64,000 nt of DNA from Planctomycetota bacterium (GCA_021413735.1 JAIOPV010000095.1:32715-96714), one strand, 5' to 3'. Positions 17,950 through 27,849 are shown, counted from the stretch's first letter. Notes: generated by a model from the letters alone, not told the origin. Numbers and translations: made by a program.

Positions 17950-18867
17950 TTAAGGCAACGTGATTCGGATCTGTGCGTCCTTGCGGAGTTTCTTCACCAA
18001 CTCGACGCGGTAATCGTCGGTGTACGCTTCCAGCACTTCCAGCACGCACTTCTCCAGAACCGACGGCGTGCCCGGTTTTCGGTCGGTGACCAGCAACAAG
18101 TGGAAGCCGTAATCCGTCGTCACGATGTCGCTCAGCGTGCCAACTTTGAGGGCGAACGCGGCCTTGGCGAGCGTTTCCTCCTCGGGCAACGCACGACGCA
18201 GGATCACGCCCAGATCGCCGCCGGATTTCGCCGAAGGACATTGCGAGAACTTGCGGGCAGCGGTCGCGAAGTCGGTTTTGCCCGCCGCGATGTCGGCCCG
18301 CAGTGCGATGAGCTTTTCCTTCGCGGCTGATCGCTCCGTGGCGGGGGCATTCTTCGCTGTGCGAATCACGATGTGACTCAATCGCACTTCCACCTTGTCG
18401 AAGTGATCGCGGTTCGCTTCGTGATACGCTTTCAGTTGGTCATCGGTGACCTCTTGTTTCACATACGCCGCAAGCTGAATCTGCAACGCTGACGCCTCAC
18501 GGAGCTGAGCTTCGGTCTGTCCGGTCTCCTTGAGAAACTGCGTCAGCGTGCGGTTCTCTTTCGTCAGCTTGGTTGTGAGGGCTTTCATCTGAGCATCGAC
18601 CTCAGCCACATCGACCTTCAGCCCGTTCTTTGCGAGGAACTGCTTCAAGAGCGCATCGTCAATCAGATCGTCGAGCAACGCAGTTCGGAGTTGTCGTCGG
18701 TGTGCTGCTGTGATCGGCACCTTCGGCAAATTCGCGTTCACCACCGCATCCAGATCGGCGAGGAGGATTGGCTGGTCGTTCACGGTGGCGGCAACCGTGG
18801 GTGCTGGCGGCTCAACTGCGATGACACTCGATACGACGATTAACGCGATGACAACGGCTAAACGCAT
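17950..18867 (-). CDS. PpiC/SurA-type peptidyl-prolyl isomerase, exported
   Basis: A 305-residue protein with a signal peptide (MRLAVVIALIVVSSVIA). Residues about 25-150 form a SurA_N-like helical chaperone region; residues about 160-275 form a parvulin domain with RLSHIVIRT at its start, the CPSAKSGGDLG motif, and the terminal DYGFHLLLVTDRKPG. It would assist folding of exported proteins in the periplasm. A GGGAGG ribosome binding site precedes ATG 18867. Divergent from queE with a 78-base gap. Parvulin active-site residues are present in the usual positions as far as can be judged. Confidence 0.92.
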   Translation of the reverse strand: MRLAVVIALIVVSSVIAVEPPAPTVAATVNDQPILLADLDAVVNANLPKVPITAAHRRQLRTALLDDLIDDALLKQFLAKNGLKVDVAEVDAQMKALTTKLTKENRTLTQFLKETGQTEAQLREASALQIQLAAYVKQEVTDDQLKAYHEANRDHFDKVEVRLSHIVIRTAKNAPATERSAAKEKLIALRADIAAGKTDFATAARKFSQCPSAKSGGDLGVILRRALPEEETLAKAAFALKVGTLSDIVTTDYGFHLLLVTDRKPGTPSVLEKCVLEVLEAYTDDYRVELVKKLRKDAQIRITLP

Positions 18868-18945
18868 GACAGACCTCCCTGGACCGGCCGTATACCCCGC
18901 GAAGCGAGATGAAGCAATCGCAGGCAGTCTGCTAAGATGGGGGGT

Positions 18946-19674
18946 ATGAGTGAGACGAAGCTGAAATCATTGGCCGTTGTGCCAGCCGAGGCGACCCATC
19001 GAGTCGCCTTGTTGGAAAAGGTGCCGGCGGGTGAATTGCTGATCCACGAGCTTTACCGCAGCGTGCAGGGCGAGTCCACGTTCGCGGGGTTGCCGTGCGT
19101 ATTCATCCGGACGTCGGTGTGCGATCTGCGATGCGTGTGGTGCGATACGCCGCACGCCTTCAACCGCGGCGAACGCATGACTCGCTCGGAAGTTCTGACG
19201 CAAGCGTTGAACTTCGAGTGCCCACTGGTCGAGATCACCGGCGGCGAGCCACTTCTGCAGCCCGAAGTGTTCGGCCTCATGACCGAACTCGCCGACGCTG
19301 GCCGCACGGTGCTGCTGGAAACGAGCGGCGCGCACGACATTTCGCCGGTCGATGATCGCGTTCACATCATCATGGATTTGAAGTGCCCCGATAGCGGCGA
19401 GAGCCATCGTAATCTGTGGGCGAACCTCGACGTGCTGAAGCCGACCGACGAGATCAAGTTCGTGATCGCGTCACGGCGAGACTGGGATTGGACCGCCGCG
19501 ACGATCCGCGAACACCAACTCGACACGCGATTTCAGTGCCTCGTCAGCCCGGTGTTCAGCTCAGTCGATCTGCGTGAACTCGTGAACTGGCTGCTGGAAT
19601 CCGGATTGCAACGGGTCCGCTTCCAGCTTCAGTTGCACAAGTTCATCTGGGACCCCGCCACTCGCGGCGTGTAG
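18946..19674 (+). CDS. queE: 7-carboxy-7-deazaguanine synthase (radical SAM)
   Basis: A 242-residue protein. Residues about 32-45 hold the QueE opening IHELYRSVQGESTFAG, and the radical-SAM cluster motif is CDLRCVWC (Cys59, Cys63, Cys66), followed by DTPHAF. EITGGEPLLQ is the SAM-binding GGE motif, and LKCPDSGE a later strand. QueE converts 6-carboxytetrahydropterin to 7-carboxy-7-deazaguanine on the path to queuosine. Start ATG 18946 has GGGGGG directly upstream; ATG 18937 is an alternative in frame. No queC or queD is nearby. Confidence 0.94.
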   Translation: MSETKLKSLAVVPAEATHRVALLEKVPAGELLIHELYRSVQGESTFAGLPCVFIRTSVCDLRCVWCDTPHAFNRGERMTRSEVLTQALNFECPLVEITGGEPLLQPEVFGLMTELADAGRTVLLETSGAHDISPVDDRVHIIMDLKCPDSGESHRNLWANLDVLKPTDEIKFVIASRRDWDWTAATIREHQLDTRFQCLVSPVFSSVDLRELVNWLLESGLQRVRFQLQLHKFIWDPATRGV

Positions 19675-19679
19675 CGGCG

Positions 19680-21194
19680 TCACTTCTTCGCCTTCTTGAA
19701 CTCCTGGTCGAGAAACTTCATTCCCTCGATTGCCCCAGCAGTGTTCAGTCTGAACTGCAACTCGAACGTGGACCGATCGAACGACACCACATCGTCAGCA
19801 GGTGCAACGGGCACTGCGGTGAATGTGTCGAAGTGGTAGTGATCCAGTCGGAATGTGAACTTCCCCCACTTCACCATCAGCTTGTCATCTTCCAGCGACA
19901 CCACCGCACGCCCGTAAGCAGTCTCTTCGTAGTTGCCCGCGTAAGCCTTCAATTCCAGACTTGGCTTCGTTTCGAGCTTCCGATCGCCTTCACGCTTCTT
20001 CATCCGGAACGCCAGGTTGAAGTCGGCAATCGCGAGCGCCCCCTTGCCCTCCTTCACCCACTCCTCCGCGGGAAGGCCAAGCATCTGGTCGAGTGCAGAC
20101 TTCGCGACCGCCTCCGTGAACAGAGACGGACGTAGATTGCTCACGACGAACACGCCGAGTTTCTTGTCGGGGATCAGCATGCACTGTGCGCGAAACCCAG
20201 TCAGTGTGCCGCCGTGCGAAACGCAATCGTGCCCACGGTAATCATGCACGAACCAGCCGAGGCCGTAGCTGCTGAATCGCGTCGCCTTCGGTGGGAAATA
20301 CTGCAGGAACGGCCCCTCCGGTTTGAACAGCATCTGCGATGAATGCGTCTCTTTCAGCGTTCGTTCCGCGATGAACCGCTTGCCATCGAACTTGCCGCCA
20401 GCGAGCTGGAACCGCAGCCAGTTCCCCATGTCGGTCGCTGTGCTGTTGATGCATCCAGCCCCGCCCGCTTGGTCGATCTCGTCCCACTTGATCGCTGCGA
20501 TCGACTTGTCGAAGGCGTTGTAATGCGGCGTCGCGTGGTCGCTGTTGGATGAAGCGGCCTTCCATGTCGTGCTGCTCGATTTCATCATCAACGGCTCGAA
20601 GATGCGTTTCTGAATCGCGGTGCCCCAGTCGCTTTTCTCAAGCTGACCCGCGATCAGACCTGCCGTGGTGAATGGCACATTGGAATACTCCCAGGTGTTG
20701 CGGAACGATGTCGATGGTTTCCCCTTCCCCCATCGCCGAATGATCTCGCCGCTGTCGGTGCTGAGGCCCGACCACAGCATGTCGTGGCGTGGCATCCCGG
20801 TGCGGTGCGACAGCATATCTCGCAGCGTCACTTCGCGGTCGGCGAGTTCATCGGAGAGGCGGAAGTAATCGAGGTGCTCGTGAACCTTGTCGTCCCATTT
20901 CAGTTTGCCGTCGTCATTGAGCATTCCCACGAGCGTGGCCGTGAACGCCTTGGAACACGAGGCAATCGCGAACACCGTGTCAGCGGTCACGACCTCGGGC
21001 TTGCCCTTCTCGCGAACGCCGAATCCTTTGCAGTACACGATCTTGTCGTCTTGCACAACAACGACCGCAGCCCCAGGGACATTCATTTCCTTCATGCCTA
21101 GCTCAACCACCGCGTCGAGCGGCTTGGGGTCGAACTCGGCCGCACGAAGCGGAGCCGGAACGAGCAGCAACGCGAACAGCACGATTCGCCGCAT
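19680..21194 (-). CDS. Secreted serine hydrolase, beta-lactamase class C fold
   Basis: A 504-residue protein with a signal peptide (MRRIVLFALLLVPAPLRA). The catalytic SxxK is SCSK at 79-82, the second motif YSN lies in WEYSNVPF, and the third is HGGTLTGF. The C-terminal 100 residues form a DUF3471-like beta domain (LKAYAGNYEETAYGRAVV). These features place it with class C beta-lactamase-related esterases and D-aminopeptidases rather than true lactamases. Start ATG 21194 begins the signal peptide; the longer open frame to 21311 overlaps the divergent methyltransferase and is rejected. It converges with queE, the stops being 5 bases apart. Confidence 0.93.
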   Translation of the reverse strand: MRRIVLFALLLVPAPLRAAEFDPKPLDAVVELGMKEMNVPGAAVVVVQDDKIVYCKGFGVREKGKPEVVTADTVFAIASCSKAFTATLVGMLNDDGKLKWDDKVHEHLDYFRLSDELADREVTLRDMLSHRTGMPRHDMLWSGLSTDSGEIIRRWGKGKPSTSFRNTWEYSNVPFTTAGLIAGQLEKSDWGTAIQKRIFEPLMMKSSSTTWKAASSNSDHATPHYNAFDKSIAAIKWDEIDQAGGAGCINSTATDMGNWLRFQLAGGKFDGKRFIAERTLKETHSSQMLFKPEGPFLQYFPPKATRFSSYGLGWFVHDYRGHDCVSHGGTLTGFRAQCMLIPDKKLGVFVVSNLRPSLFTEAVAKSALDQMLGLPAEEWVKEGKGALAIADFNLAFRMKKREGDRKLETKPSLELKAYAGNYEETAYGRAVVSLEDDKLMVKWGKFTFRLDHYHFDTFTAVPVAPADDVVSFDRSTFELQFRLNTAGAIEGMKFLDQEFKKAKK

Positions 21195-21310
21195 GGGGAA
21201 CTCCGAAAGGTCTGAGGTTGTCTCTGTTCTACGATGCGGAACCCGCGACGGTTGCCTGGGAACTTCTAAGACAACGCCAAGCCCTCGCCGAATCTCTTCC
21301 AGGAAAAGCA

Positions 21311-22330
21311 ATGAACGATACGTCTGTTCCCGACCCGTCTCCGGTTCTCGATCTGCTGGCCGCGTTTCGCCGATCGAAGACGATGTTCACCGCCGTCACT
21401 CTCGGCGTGTTCGACGCACTCGAAACGGGTCCAAAATCGGCTGCGGTGCTCGCCACGGAACTCAAACTCAATGCTGATGCCCTCGCGCGATTGCTCGATG
21501 CCTGCGTCGGGCTTCAATTGCTACGCCGCGTCAACACCGAATACGCGAACACGCCAGCCGCCACCACTTACCTGACGAAGACAAGCCCACGCCGCATGAC
21601 GGGCTATCTCCGTTTCACCGACGATATCCTGTGGAAGCTGTGGACCGATCTTCCCGACGCGATTCGTGAAGGCAACCACGGCTGGAAGCGCACGTTCAAC
21701 TGGGAAGGCGACATCTTCGGGCAGATCTTCCACACGCCGGAGTTGCGTCGTGAGTTCACGATGGGGATGCATGGCTTCGGCCTCATCTCGTCGCCGGTTG
21801 TGGTTGCCGCGTTCGACCTGTCGCGCTTCAAGAAGATCGTCGATCTCGGTGGCGCGACGGGTCATCTCACCGTGGCTGCGTGTCGGCATTACCCGAAGCT
21901 GCGGGGCGTCGTGTTCGACCTGCCCGAGATTGTGCCGATCGCGAAGGAACTGGTTTCGGCAACGGAAGTGGCGGATCGCATCGACATCATCGGCGGCGAC
22001 TTCTTCACGGATGCGTTGCCGGAGTCGGACCTGTACTCGCTGGGCCGCATCATCCACGACTGGTCGGAGGAGAAGATCCTGCTTCTGCTGCGGAAGATTT
22101 ACGATCGGCTCCCTGCTGGCGGCGGGTTGCTGGTTGCCGAGAAGTTGATTGCGGACGACCGAGCGGGCCCAAACTGGGCCCAGATGCAAGACCTGAACAT
22201 GCTGCTCGTGACGGAAGGCAAGGAACGCACGCTCGGCGATTACGCGGCATTGCTGAAACGTGTCGGCTTCACGGACGTTCAAGGACGCGCATCCGACGCT
22301 CCGGTCGATGCGATCCTCGCACTGAAGTAA
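21311..22330 (+). CDS. SAM-dependent O-methyltransferase, plant COMT-like class
   Basis: A 339-residue protein. Residues 10-95 form the winged-helix dimerisation domain typical of hydroxyneurosporene/acetylserotonin O-methyltransferases (LGVFDALETGPKSAAVLATEL). The SAM motif is VDLGGATGHLTVA near 185, followed by VVFDLPEIV, and the catalytic histidine region is GRIIHDWSEEKILLLLRKI. It transfers methyl from SAM to a hydroxyl of a small molecule of unknown identity. ATG 21311 has an AGGA ribosome binding site 6 bases upstream; longer frames from 21218 lack one and overlap the divergent promoter region. Confidence 0.93.
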   Translation: MNDTSVPDPSPVLDLLAAFRRSKTMFTAVTLGVFDALETGPKSAAVLATELKLNADALARLLDACVGLQLLRRVNTEYANTPAATTYLTKTSPRRMTGYLRFTDDILWKLWTDLPDAIREGNHGWKRTFNWEGDIFGQIFHTPELRREFTMGMHGFGLISSPVVVAAFDLSRFKKIVDLGGATGHLTVAACRHYPKLRGVVFDLPEIVPIAKELVSATEVADRIDIIGGDFFTDALPESDLYSLGRIIHDWSEEKILLLLRKIYDRLPAGGGLLVAEKLIADDRAGPNWAQMQDLNMLLVTEGKERTLGDYAALLKRVGFTDVQGRASDAPVDAILALK

Positions 22331-22350
22331 CGTTCAACGGGAATGCAAGC

Positions 22351-22480
22351 CCAGCAAATGGTTCCGGGCGACTTCCCCACCCCACGTCCGGAACCAACCG
22401 TTTCAGACCCGGAATCATGACATTCGCCTCCGGAACCAACCTTCCAGGTCCGGAACCATCACCCTCGCCGGAAGAAAGAT
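22351..22480. repeat. Modular TGGTTCCGG repeat, copy B (inverted relative to copy A)
   Basis: Read on the minus strand this segment carries four TGGTTCCGG-type units (ATGGTTCCGGACC, GTTGGTTCCGGAG, ATGATTCCGGG, GTTGGTTCCGGACG), then a G-rich spacer GGGGTGGGG and the inverted end GCCCGGAACCA. The order and spacer match copy A at 12452-12532, with two extra units. It fills the gap between the convergent methyltransferase and amidohydrolase genes. Confidence 0.85.
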
Positions 22481-22503
22481 CATCAGAGGGTCGATTCGCC
22501 TCA

Positions 22504-23415
22504 TCAATCGGCTTTCGCGAAGCCCATCAACTTCGCGGCAGTGCCGCCGAAGATCTTCGCTCGGTCGTCGGCACTCAGATGGGCCAGCAATTCCGCGACC
22601 CGTTCGCGTTCCTTCAGATAGCTCTTGCCGGTCGCGCCAACACCGAAGCCACCCCCGAACATGAGCCGATCCGCCCCAAACGCCTCCGTGAGTTGCTTCA
22701 CGACCGGTTGCGGGTCACGATGCGGATACACGCCCTTGTTCGGCACCGCCGACAGCTTCATCACCACGTTGTCGAGTTTTGCCCACTTCAGCACGACGGC
22801 GTATTCCTTTTCGGTGCCCTGAAACGGTCGCCCCAGATGATCGACATACACTCTCGTGTCTTTGAACTCCTTAATGTACGGCTCGAACCCCTCGGCATAT
22901 TTCGGCTCGAAATGCAGTTGCACCGCAATACCCGCGTCGGCTGCGGCCTTCCACAGCGCTTTCAATTCAGGCTTGCCGAACGGCGGCAGGCGATCGGCCT
23001 GATAGGCATGAACGCGAGCCGCGACGAGTGGCACCTTCTTCGCGAGCGCCTTGATTTTAGCTGGCGTATCTTCACGGTCGGCGAAGAATAGGCAGGTGCC
23101 CTTGAGCTTGCCTTTCCCGACCGTGAGACAGTGTTCGAGGTAGCGGTGATCGTCCTGATATGATTCAGGATGCACGACGACGGCGTAATCGACGCCGGCT
23201 TCTTTCATACAGGTGAGGAGGAGTTCCGGTGTGGCGGCGTCGTCGGGTTTGTACGGAGCGTCTTTGTGGTAGGGGAACTTGTCGTTGGATTTGCCGGCGA
23301 AGCAATGCAGGTGCGTATCGACAACCGGCACACGCTCGGCAGCACTGAGCCGCGACCCAAAGGGAAGTGCTGGCAATGCCGCAGCGGTTGCGAGGAATTC
23401 ACGACGGGTGGGCAT
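22504..23415 (-). CDS. Amidohydrolase family 2 (metal-dependent TIM barrel), Tat-exported
   Basis: A 303-residue protein with a twin-arginine signal (TRREFLATAAALPALPF). The mature part opens with VDTHLHCF (metal-binding HxH) near residue 35, with later barrel motifs DYAVVVHPESYQDDHRYLE, GIAVQLHFEP, VYVDHLGRP and DRLMFGGGFGV (the usual catalytic Asp/Gly region at the last strand; the expected GSDxP reads GGGFG). The last substitution may weaken metal binding. Related enzymes hydrolyse lactones or decarboxylate aromatic acids. Start ATG 23415 precedes the RR motif; five extra upstream residues are possible. Confidence 0.88.
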   Translation of the reverse strand: MPTRREFLATAAALPALPFGSRLSAAERVPVVDTHLHCFAGKSNDKFPYHKDAPYKPDDAATPELLLTCMKEAGVDYAVVVHPESYQDDHRYLEHCLTVGKGKLKGTCLFFADREDTPAKIKALAKKVPLVAARVHAYQADRLPPFGKPELKALWKAAADAGIAVQLHFEPKYAEGFEPYIKEFKDTRVYVDHLGRPFQGTEKEYAVVLKWAKLDNVVMKLSAVPNKGVYPHRDPQPVVKQLTEAFGADRLMFGGGFGVGATGKSYLKERERVAELLAHLSADDRAKIFGGTAAKLMGFAKAD

Positions 23416-23564
23416 GGGAGATAACTCCACTCAGGAGGAACTGCGTCTTGATGGGTGCGATCATACCAAACCAACTCGGTCGGTGCGATGAGTCGCAGGT
23501 TACCTTTCTCGTGCGCCATCCGTAGGACAACACCACACACTCATTCGTCACGCACTGGCTCGTA

Positions 23565-25166
23565 ATGTCCGAACCCACACCAGCAACTCCTGTTCGCAAT
23601 TCGCACCTACTCGAAGCTCTCCTGCTGGCGATCGCGTTCGCCGTCGCCCATACACAGTCGCCACTCTACTACTCGAATCAGAACCAATACTTCGTTCACG
23701 GTCTCGCCGACGGTGGACACGTCAACCTCTCGCACGACTGGCTCGCCAACACCACCGACCCCACACCCATGTTCTCGGCCCTTGTCGCGATGGGCTATCG
23801 CGGTCTCGGCGAATGGTCGTTCCAGGCCACGTACTTTCTCCTGCTCATGGGATACTTCCTCAGCATGCGATGGCTCGTCGCGGCGTTGCCCGGGATGCCA
23901 ACCTCACGCGGCTTCCGGTTGACCTGGGCCGCTGCGTTCATCGCAGCACATGCGGCTGTGTTGCGAGTATTGTCGGTGAAGATGGAAGGCGTCGATTATC
24001 CGTGGTTCTTGCAGGCGGGCGTTGCGGGGCAGTACGTCCTCGGGCCGGGCTTGCAGCCGTCGGCGTTCGGCGTGCTGCTCATCGCAGGACTTGCCGCGTT
24101 CGCCAATCGACGAACGACGCTCGCATGCGGTCTGGTCGGGGCAGCGTGTGCGTTCCACTCGACGTACATGCTTTCGGCGGGGTCGCTCGTGTTGGGGTTT
24201 CTCGTCGTGATGTTTCGCGAAGATGACGACGCCGGGCCGCAGGCGTTTCGTGGGTTGCTCGCGGGGTCCGTGTTTGTGGCCCCCGCCGCGGCATTCACGC
24301 TGTTCACATTCGGACCGCACGATCCCGCGACGTTCGAGGCCGCACAAAAGATACTCACCGAAGTCCGCATTCCGCACCATTGCAGCATCGCACGGTGGTT
24401 CGATAAAGTGGCGGGCGTGCAACTCGCGTGGGCGGGGCTGGGCCTTGCGATGTTGTGCCGTTCGCGGTTGTTCCTCGTTATCTTCATCGCGGCGAGCATT
24501 GGACTGTTCGGCACGCTGATTCAGTACGAGTACGACAACCCGACGCTGGCTCTGATGTTCCCCTGGCGAATTACGGTCGTGCTGGTCCCGCTCGCGACGG
24601 CTGTGATCGTGGCGAAGCTGGCAGCACTCTTGCCCGACAAGCCGTGGGTGAGTTGGGTTGGTGGCGTTGGCGTTGTGGCATTCGCGGCGGCTGGTGTGTG
24701 GGTTACTGTCGAGCGACTCGGGTATCGGGCCGGAGTCGATGAAACGCCAGTGTACGACTTCGTGCGGTCGAACTCGGAACCGACGCAGGTCTATTTGCTG
24801 CCGGTGCGTATCCCGGCACCGAGCAACCGCAAGGGAGCGATGTCGGCGAGTTTCACGCCGCCGCCGCGAACGAATTCCGATCTGATCGCGGTCGATCTCC
24901 AGCGATTCCGACTGCACACTGGCACACCGATTTACGTTGATTTCAAGTCGATGCCGTATCTGGAGAACGAGGTGTTGGAGTGGCAACGGCGAATGTGGCA
25001 GTGCGAGAAGTGGTACGCCGCCGACTGGACCGCCCCCGAACGCCTGCAAGAGTTGCGAGCCGAGAAGATCACGCACATCGTGACGTCAGCCGACAAACCG
25101 CTGACAGCCGACTACCTGGAGATGGTGCATTCCGACCCGGCGTACATCGTCTATCGTCTGAAGTGA
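23565..25166 (+). CDS. Polytopic membrane protein of unknown function
   Basis: A 533-residue protein with about ten hydrophobic segments between residues 12 and 395, for example LLLAIAFAVAHT, LLIAGLAAFAN, SLVLGFLVVMF, FVAPAAAFTLFTF, LFLVIFIAASIGLFG and GVGVVAFAAAGVWV. The C-terminal 130 residues are soluble and include a segment (VYLLPVRIPAPSNRKG) and LRAEKITHIVTS, reminiscent of the C-terminal region of planctomycete membrane proteins annotated as DUF6798-like. The N-terminus has HTQSPLYYSNQNQYFVHG, a conserved-looking loop. No glycosyltransferase DxD was identified, though the topology resembles GT-C or O-antigen ligase-type proteins. ATG 23565 chosen as the first start. Confidence 0.82.
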   Translation: MSEPTPATPVRNSHLLEALLLAIAFAVAHTQSPLYYSNQNQYFVHGLADGGHVNLSHDWLANTTDPTPMFSALVAMGYRGLGEWSFQATYFLLLMGYFLSMRWLVAALPGMPTSRGFRLTWAAAFIAAHAAVLRVLSVKMEGVDYPWFLQAGVAGQYVLGPGLQPSAFGVLLIAGLAAFANRRTTLACGLVGAACAFHSTYMLSAGSLVLGFLVVMFREDDDAGPQAFRGLLAGSVFVAPAAAFTLFTFGPHDPATFEAAQKILTEVRIPHHCSIARWFDKVAGVQLAWAGLGLAMLCRSRLFLVIFIAASIGLFGTLIQYEYDNPTLALMFPWRITVVLVPLATAVIVAKLAALLPDKPWVSWVGGVGVVAFAAAGVWVTVERLGYRAGVDETPVYDFVRSNSEPTQVYLLPVRIPAPSNRKGAMSASFTPPPRTNSDLIAVDLQRFRLHTGTPIYVDFKSMPYLENEVLEWQRRMWQCEKWYAADWTAPERLQELRAEKITHIVTSADKPLTADYLEMVHSDPAYIVYRLK

Positions 25167-25332
25167 GCGGGCTTCACACGGAAGCGAGATTGACGCCCAA
25201 TCCGCGCGACCGTGCCGCGTCTCGTGTTCCGCTTTGATTCCCCCTCGTTTTCTACTTGCATCCCAGCTCTAAATCGGTCATACAAGTATCGGGTCTTCCA
25301 TTCTCGCGTGACACTTATCTCCAAGGTGTTTT

Positions 25333-26319
25333 ATGGACCCTCATCGCCGCTCTCCTCGCGGCTTCACGCTCATTGAGTTGCTGGTCGTCATCGCCATCAT
25401 CGCCATCCTCATTGGTCTGCTGCTGCCGGCAGTGCAGAAAGTACGGGAAGCAGCCGCCCGACTGAAATGCGGCAATAACCTGAAGCAAATCGCACTCGCG
25501 CTGCATGCCCACGCCGATGCAAAGCAGACGTTTCCCGCAGGCGGCATCGGTTGCCCAACAGGAACCTGGTACGGCCACTCGTGGTGGATCGAGACGATGC
25601 CGTTCCTCGAACAAAGTGCCTTCTACACGAAATTCGACAAGACCGGCAAGGAAAGCGGTACTCAGTATCAGTCCACCGGTTGGTGGCAGTACCCCAGTTT
25701 CAGTGAGGCCAACGGCAACAACAAGACGGTGCTGAGCGGCTACAGTTTCCCGATGGGGAAGTGCCCATCGAGCCCGTTCCCGCCGTTCAAGGACTACGGC
25801 AGCGGCCTCTTGATCTTCGTCACGGACTACGCGGGCATCTCGGGCAGCATCGACCATTCCACCACTTTCACCAGCGCCACCTACGGCGTCGGCATGGTTT
25901 CCTCGGGCGGATGCCTGATTCCGAAACAGCCGATCGCGTTGACCAAGATTACCGATGGCACGTCGAACACGATGGTCGTCGGTGAGCAATCCGACATGTG
26001 TACTCTGGCCAACGGCACGAAAGCGGACTGTCGCAGTTCGTGCGGGCACGGGTTCGCGATGAGTTTTCCGAACTCGTTCCCGAGCGATCCGCGAATCTTC
26101 AACATGACCACCGTCCGCTATAAGGTCAGTAAAGACGCTTCCCTTGCGAACTCTGGCGGCAACTGCGGCGGCAACAGTCCATTGCAGTCGGCCCACATCG
26201 GCGGTCTCAACGCCGCGTTCGCCGACGGCTCCATTCGCTTCATCCGGGATAGCATCGACATCACGACGCTGAAGCGGTTGGCCGACCGCGACGACGGCCA
26301 AGTCCTTGGAGATTATTGA
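25333..26319 (+). CDS. DUF1559 type II pseudopilin-like protein, cassette 1
   Basis: A 328-residue protein. The N-terminal prepilin signal is [20 protein letters not shown], cut by a prepilin peptidase between Gly and Phe, followed by [31 protein letters not shown], the DUF1559 opening. The C-terminal motif [15 protein letters not shown] and the ending [28 protein letters not shown] (read as separate blocks) are family hallmarks. These proteins occur in large numbers in planctomycetes and are thought to be surface or secretion-associated. Immediately followed by a small lipoprotein gene. Confidence 0.95.
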   Translation: MDPHRRSPRGFTLIELLVVIAIIAILIGLLLPAVQKVREAAARLKCGNNLKQIALALHAHADAKQTFPAGGIGCPTGTWYGHSWWIETMPFLEQSAFYTKFDKTGKESGTQYQSTGWWQYPSFSEANGNNKTVLSGYSFPMGKCPSSPFPPFKDYGSGLLIFVTDYAGISGSIDHSTTFTSATYGVGMVSSGGCLIPKQPIALTKITDGTSNTMVVGEQSDMCTLANGTKADCRSSCGHGFAMSFPNSFPSDPRIFNMTTVRYKVSKDASLANSGGNCGGNSPLQSAHIGGLNAAFADGSIRFIRDSIDITTLKRLADRDDGQVLGDY

Positions 26320-26353
26320 GGTTTCTTGCCTCGTGCGCTGGAGGGCGCGTTTC

Positions 26354-26770
26354 ATGTTTCGATTCGGTTTCGCGGTCGCGGCGTCTATTCTGGTACTTTG
26401 CGGGTGCAACTCGGAACCACCGCTCGGCGTGGCCAAAGGCAAGGTGACGTACAAAGGGGCTGCCGCGACCGAAGGGTCTGTCCTCTTTACTGACGATTCG
26501 CAGGGGGTGGCTTACGTCGCCGACATCGACTCGGAAGGGAACTTCGCCTTCCAGGTCGCGAAGGGCCACGGGTTGCCGCCGGGCACGTATCATGTCGCCA
26601 TTCAGCCACCACGGTTGAACAAGCCGTCGATGGATATGGTGCCTCCCGTGACGGTGGATCCAGATAAATACCCGAAGATTCCGAAGAAATACCACGATCA
26701 CAAGTCGAGCGGGTTCACCGCGACTGTGAAGCCCGGAGCCAACGAACCGTTTCTTTTCGAGATGAACTGA
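26354..26770 (+). CDS. Small lipoprotein with carboxypeptidase-regulatory-like fold, cassette 1
   Basis: A 138-residue protein from ATG 26354 with a lipoprotein signal ending at LVLCGC. The mature region opens with GVAKGKVTYKGAAATEGSVLF, a beta-sandwich start common in planctomycete lipoproteins that follow DUF1559 genes, and GTYHVAIQPP. It lies 34 bases after the DUF1559 gene and probably forms an operon. Longer frames from 26306 would overlap the DUF1559 gene. Role unknown; likely an envelope accessory of the neighbouring pilin-like protein. Confidence 0.9.
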   Translation: MFRFGFAVAASILVLCGCNSEPPLGVAKGKVTYKGAAATEGSVLFTDDSQGVAYVADIDSEGNFAFQVAKGHGLPPGTYHVAIQPPRLNKPSMDMVPPVTVDPDKYPKIPKKYHDHKSSGFTATVKPGANEPFLFEMN

Positions 26771-26806
26771 GCCCCACCGATACATTTCAATTCCGAGAAA
26801 CTTCTC

Positions 26807-27772
26807 ATGCGTCGCACTCTCTCCTCTCGCATCGGCTTCACGCTGATTGAACTCCTCGTTGTGATCGCGATTATCGCCATCCTGATTGGCTTGCTGCTTC
26901 CCGCCGTGCAAAAGGTGCGTGAGGCAGCAGCTCGTTTGAAGTGCAGCAACAACCTGAAGCAGCTCGCGCTGTCGCTGCACAACTACCACGACGCCAACGG
27001 CAAGTTCCCGTACACGAGTTATTACAACCACCCATCGGGCAACAAGCATACCTGGGTCGAGTTGATCCTGCCGTACATCGAACAGGGGCCACTCTTCAGC
27101 CAGATCAACTTCACGATCCCGAACGACTCGGGCACGAACCTCGCGCTGTTCGTGAACAAGCCGTTCGCGTTCCTCACCTGCCCCTCGAACCCGAACGCGC
27201 CCCTGCTGACCATGAAGAGCGGCGGCAACTTTCAGGAGTGGTCGGGCAAACAGCAGGGTCTTTACTATCCGCTGTGCGCCGGCACCATCCTGCCAGACGA
27301 TCCCTCACCCGATTGCGGTTGCTCCGCGTGCTACTGCGCCACCGAACCGGACAACGCCGCGGGAATTGGAGCACCCACACTGCGTTGGCACAAGGCGATA
27401 TCGTCTGGCAATGACCATCCGGGCATCTTCAACCGGACGTATACCAACGTGAAGTTGAGCGACATCACGGACGGCACAAGCAACACCATGATGATGGGCG
27501 AGCGGAACGCCGAGGAGTGCGGCTACGGCGGTTCGTTCAGCAACAACTTCACCGTGTTCTACACCGGCCAGAGGATCAACAGTTCGACGCGGAACATCGC
27601 GGCACAGCCGAGTTCGTGGTGGACCAACTGCGGAGCGTCGAGCTACCATACCGGCGGTGCGATGTTCGCGATGGCCGACGCCTCGGTGCAGTTCCTCAAG
27701 CAAGACATCTCGCTGACGACCTACTGCGCTCTGGGCGACAAGGCCGATGGAATTGTTGCGTCCATCCCGTGA
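26807..27772 (+). CDS. DUF1559 type II pseudopilin-like protein, cassette 2
   Basis: A 321-residue protein with the same architecture as the gene at 25333: [20 protein letters not shown] at the N-terminus, then [36 protein letters not shown], a central cysteine-rich insert ([13 protein letters not shown], near residue 165) and the C-terminal [22 protein letters not shown] and [23 protein letters not shown]. The CxCxxCxC insert is absent from cassette 1 and may bind metal or form disulfides. ATG 26807 with a plausible ribosome binding site in AGAAACTTCTC is weak. Confidence 0.94.
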   Translation: MRRTLSSRIGFTLIELLVVIAIIAILIGLLLPAVQKVREAAARLKCSNNLKQLALSLHNYHDANGKFPYTSYYNHPSGNKHTWVELILPYIEQGPLFSQINFTIPNDSGTNLALFVNKPFAFLTCPSNPNAPLLTMKSGGNFQEWSGKQQGLYYPLCAGTILPDDPSPDCGCSACYCATEPDNAAGIGAPTLRWHKAISSGNDHPGIFNRTYTNVKLSDITDGTSNTMMMGERNAEECGYGGSFSNNFTVFYTGQRINSSTRNIAAQPSSWWTNCGASSYHTGGAMFAMADASVQFLKQDISLTTYCALGDKADGIVASIP

Positions 27773-27781
27773 CCCAAGTTC

Positions 27782-27828
27782 CGCCGCTTGCAGCGTAGCA
27801 CCCTGGTTCTGCAACGCCGCAAGCGGCG
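27782..27828. repeat. Intergenic hairpin inside cassette 2
   Basis: CGCCGCTTGC at 27782-27791 pairs with GCAAGCGGCG at 27819-27828. It lies between the DUF1559 stop and the lipoprotein start, so it may attenuate or process the transcript. No T-run follows. Confidence 0.7.
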
Positions 27829-27849
27829 AAAACCAGCTCGCAGGTTACC

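Noticed and set aside
25315..26454. Open frame of 379 residues opposite DUF1559 cassette 1
   Set aside because: Shadow; the plus strand carries the prepilin signal and DUF1559 motifs.
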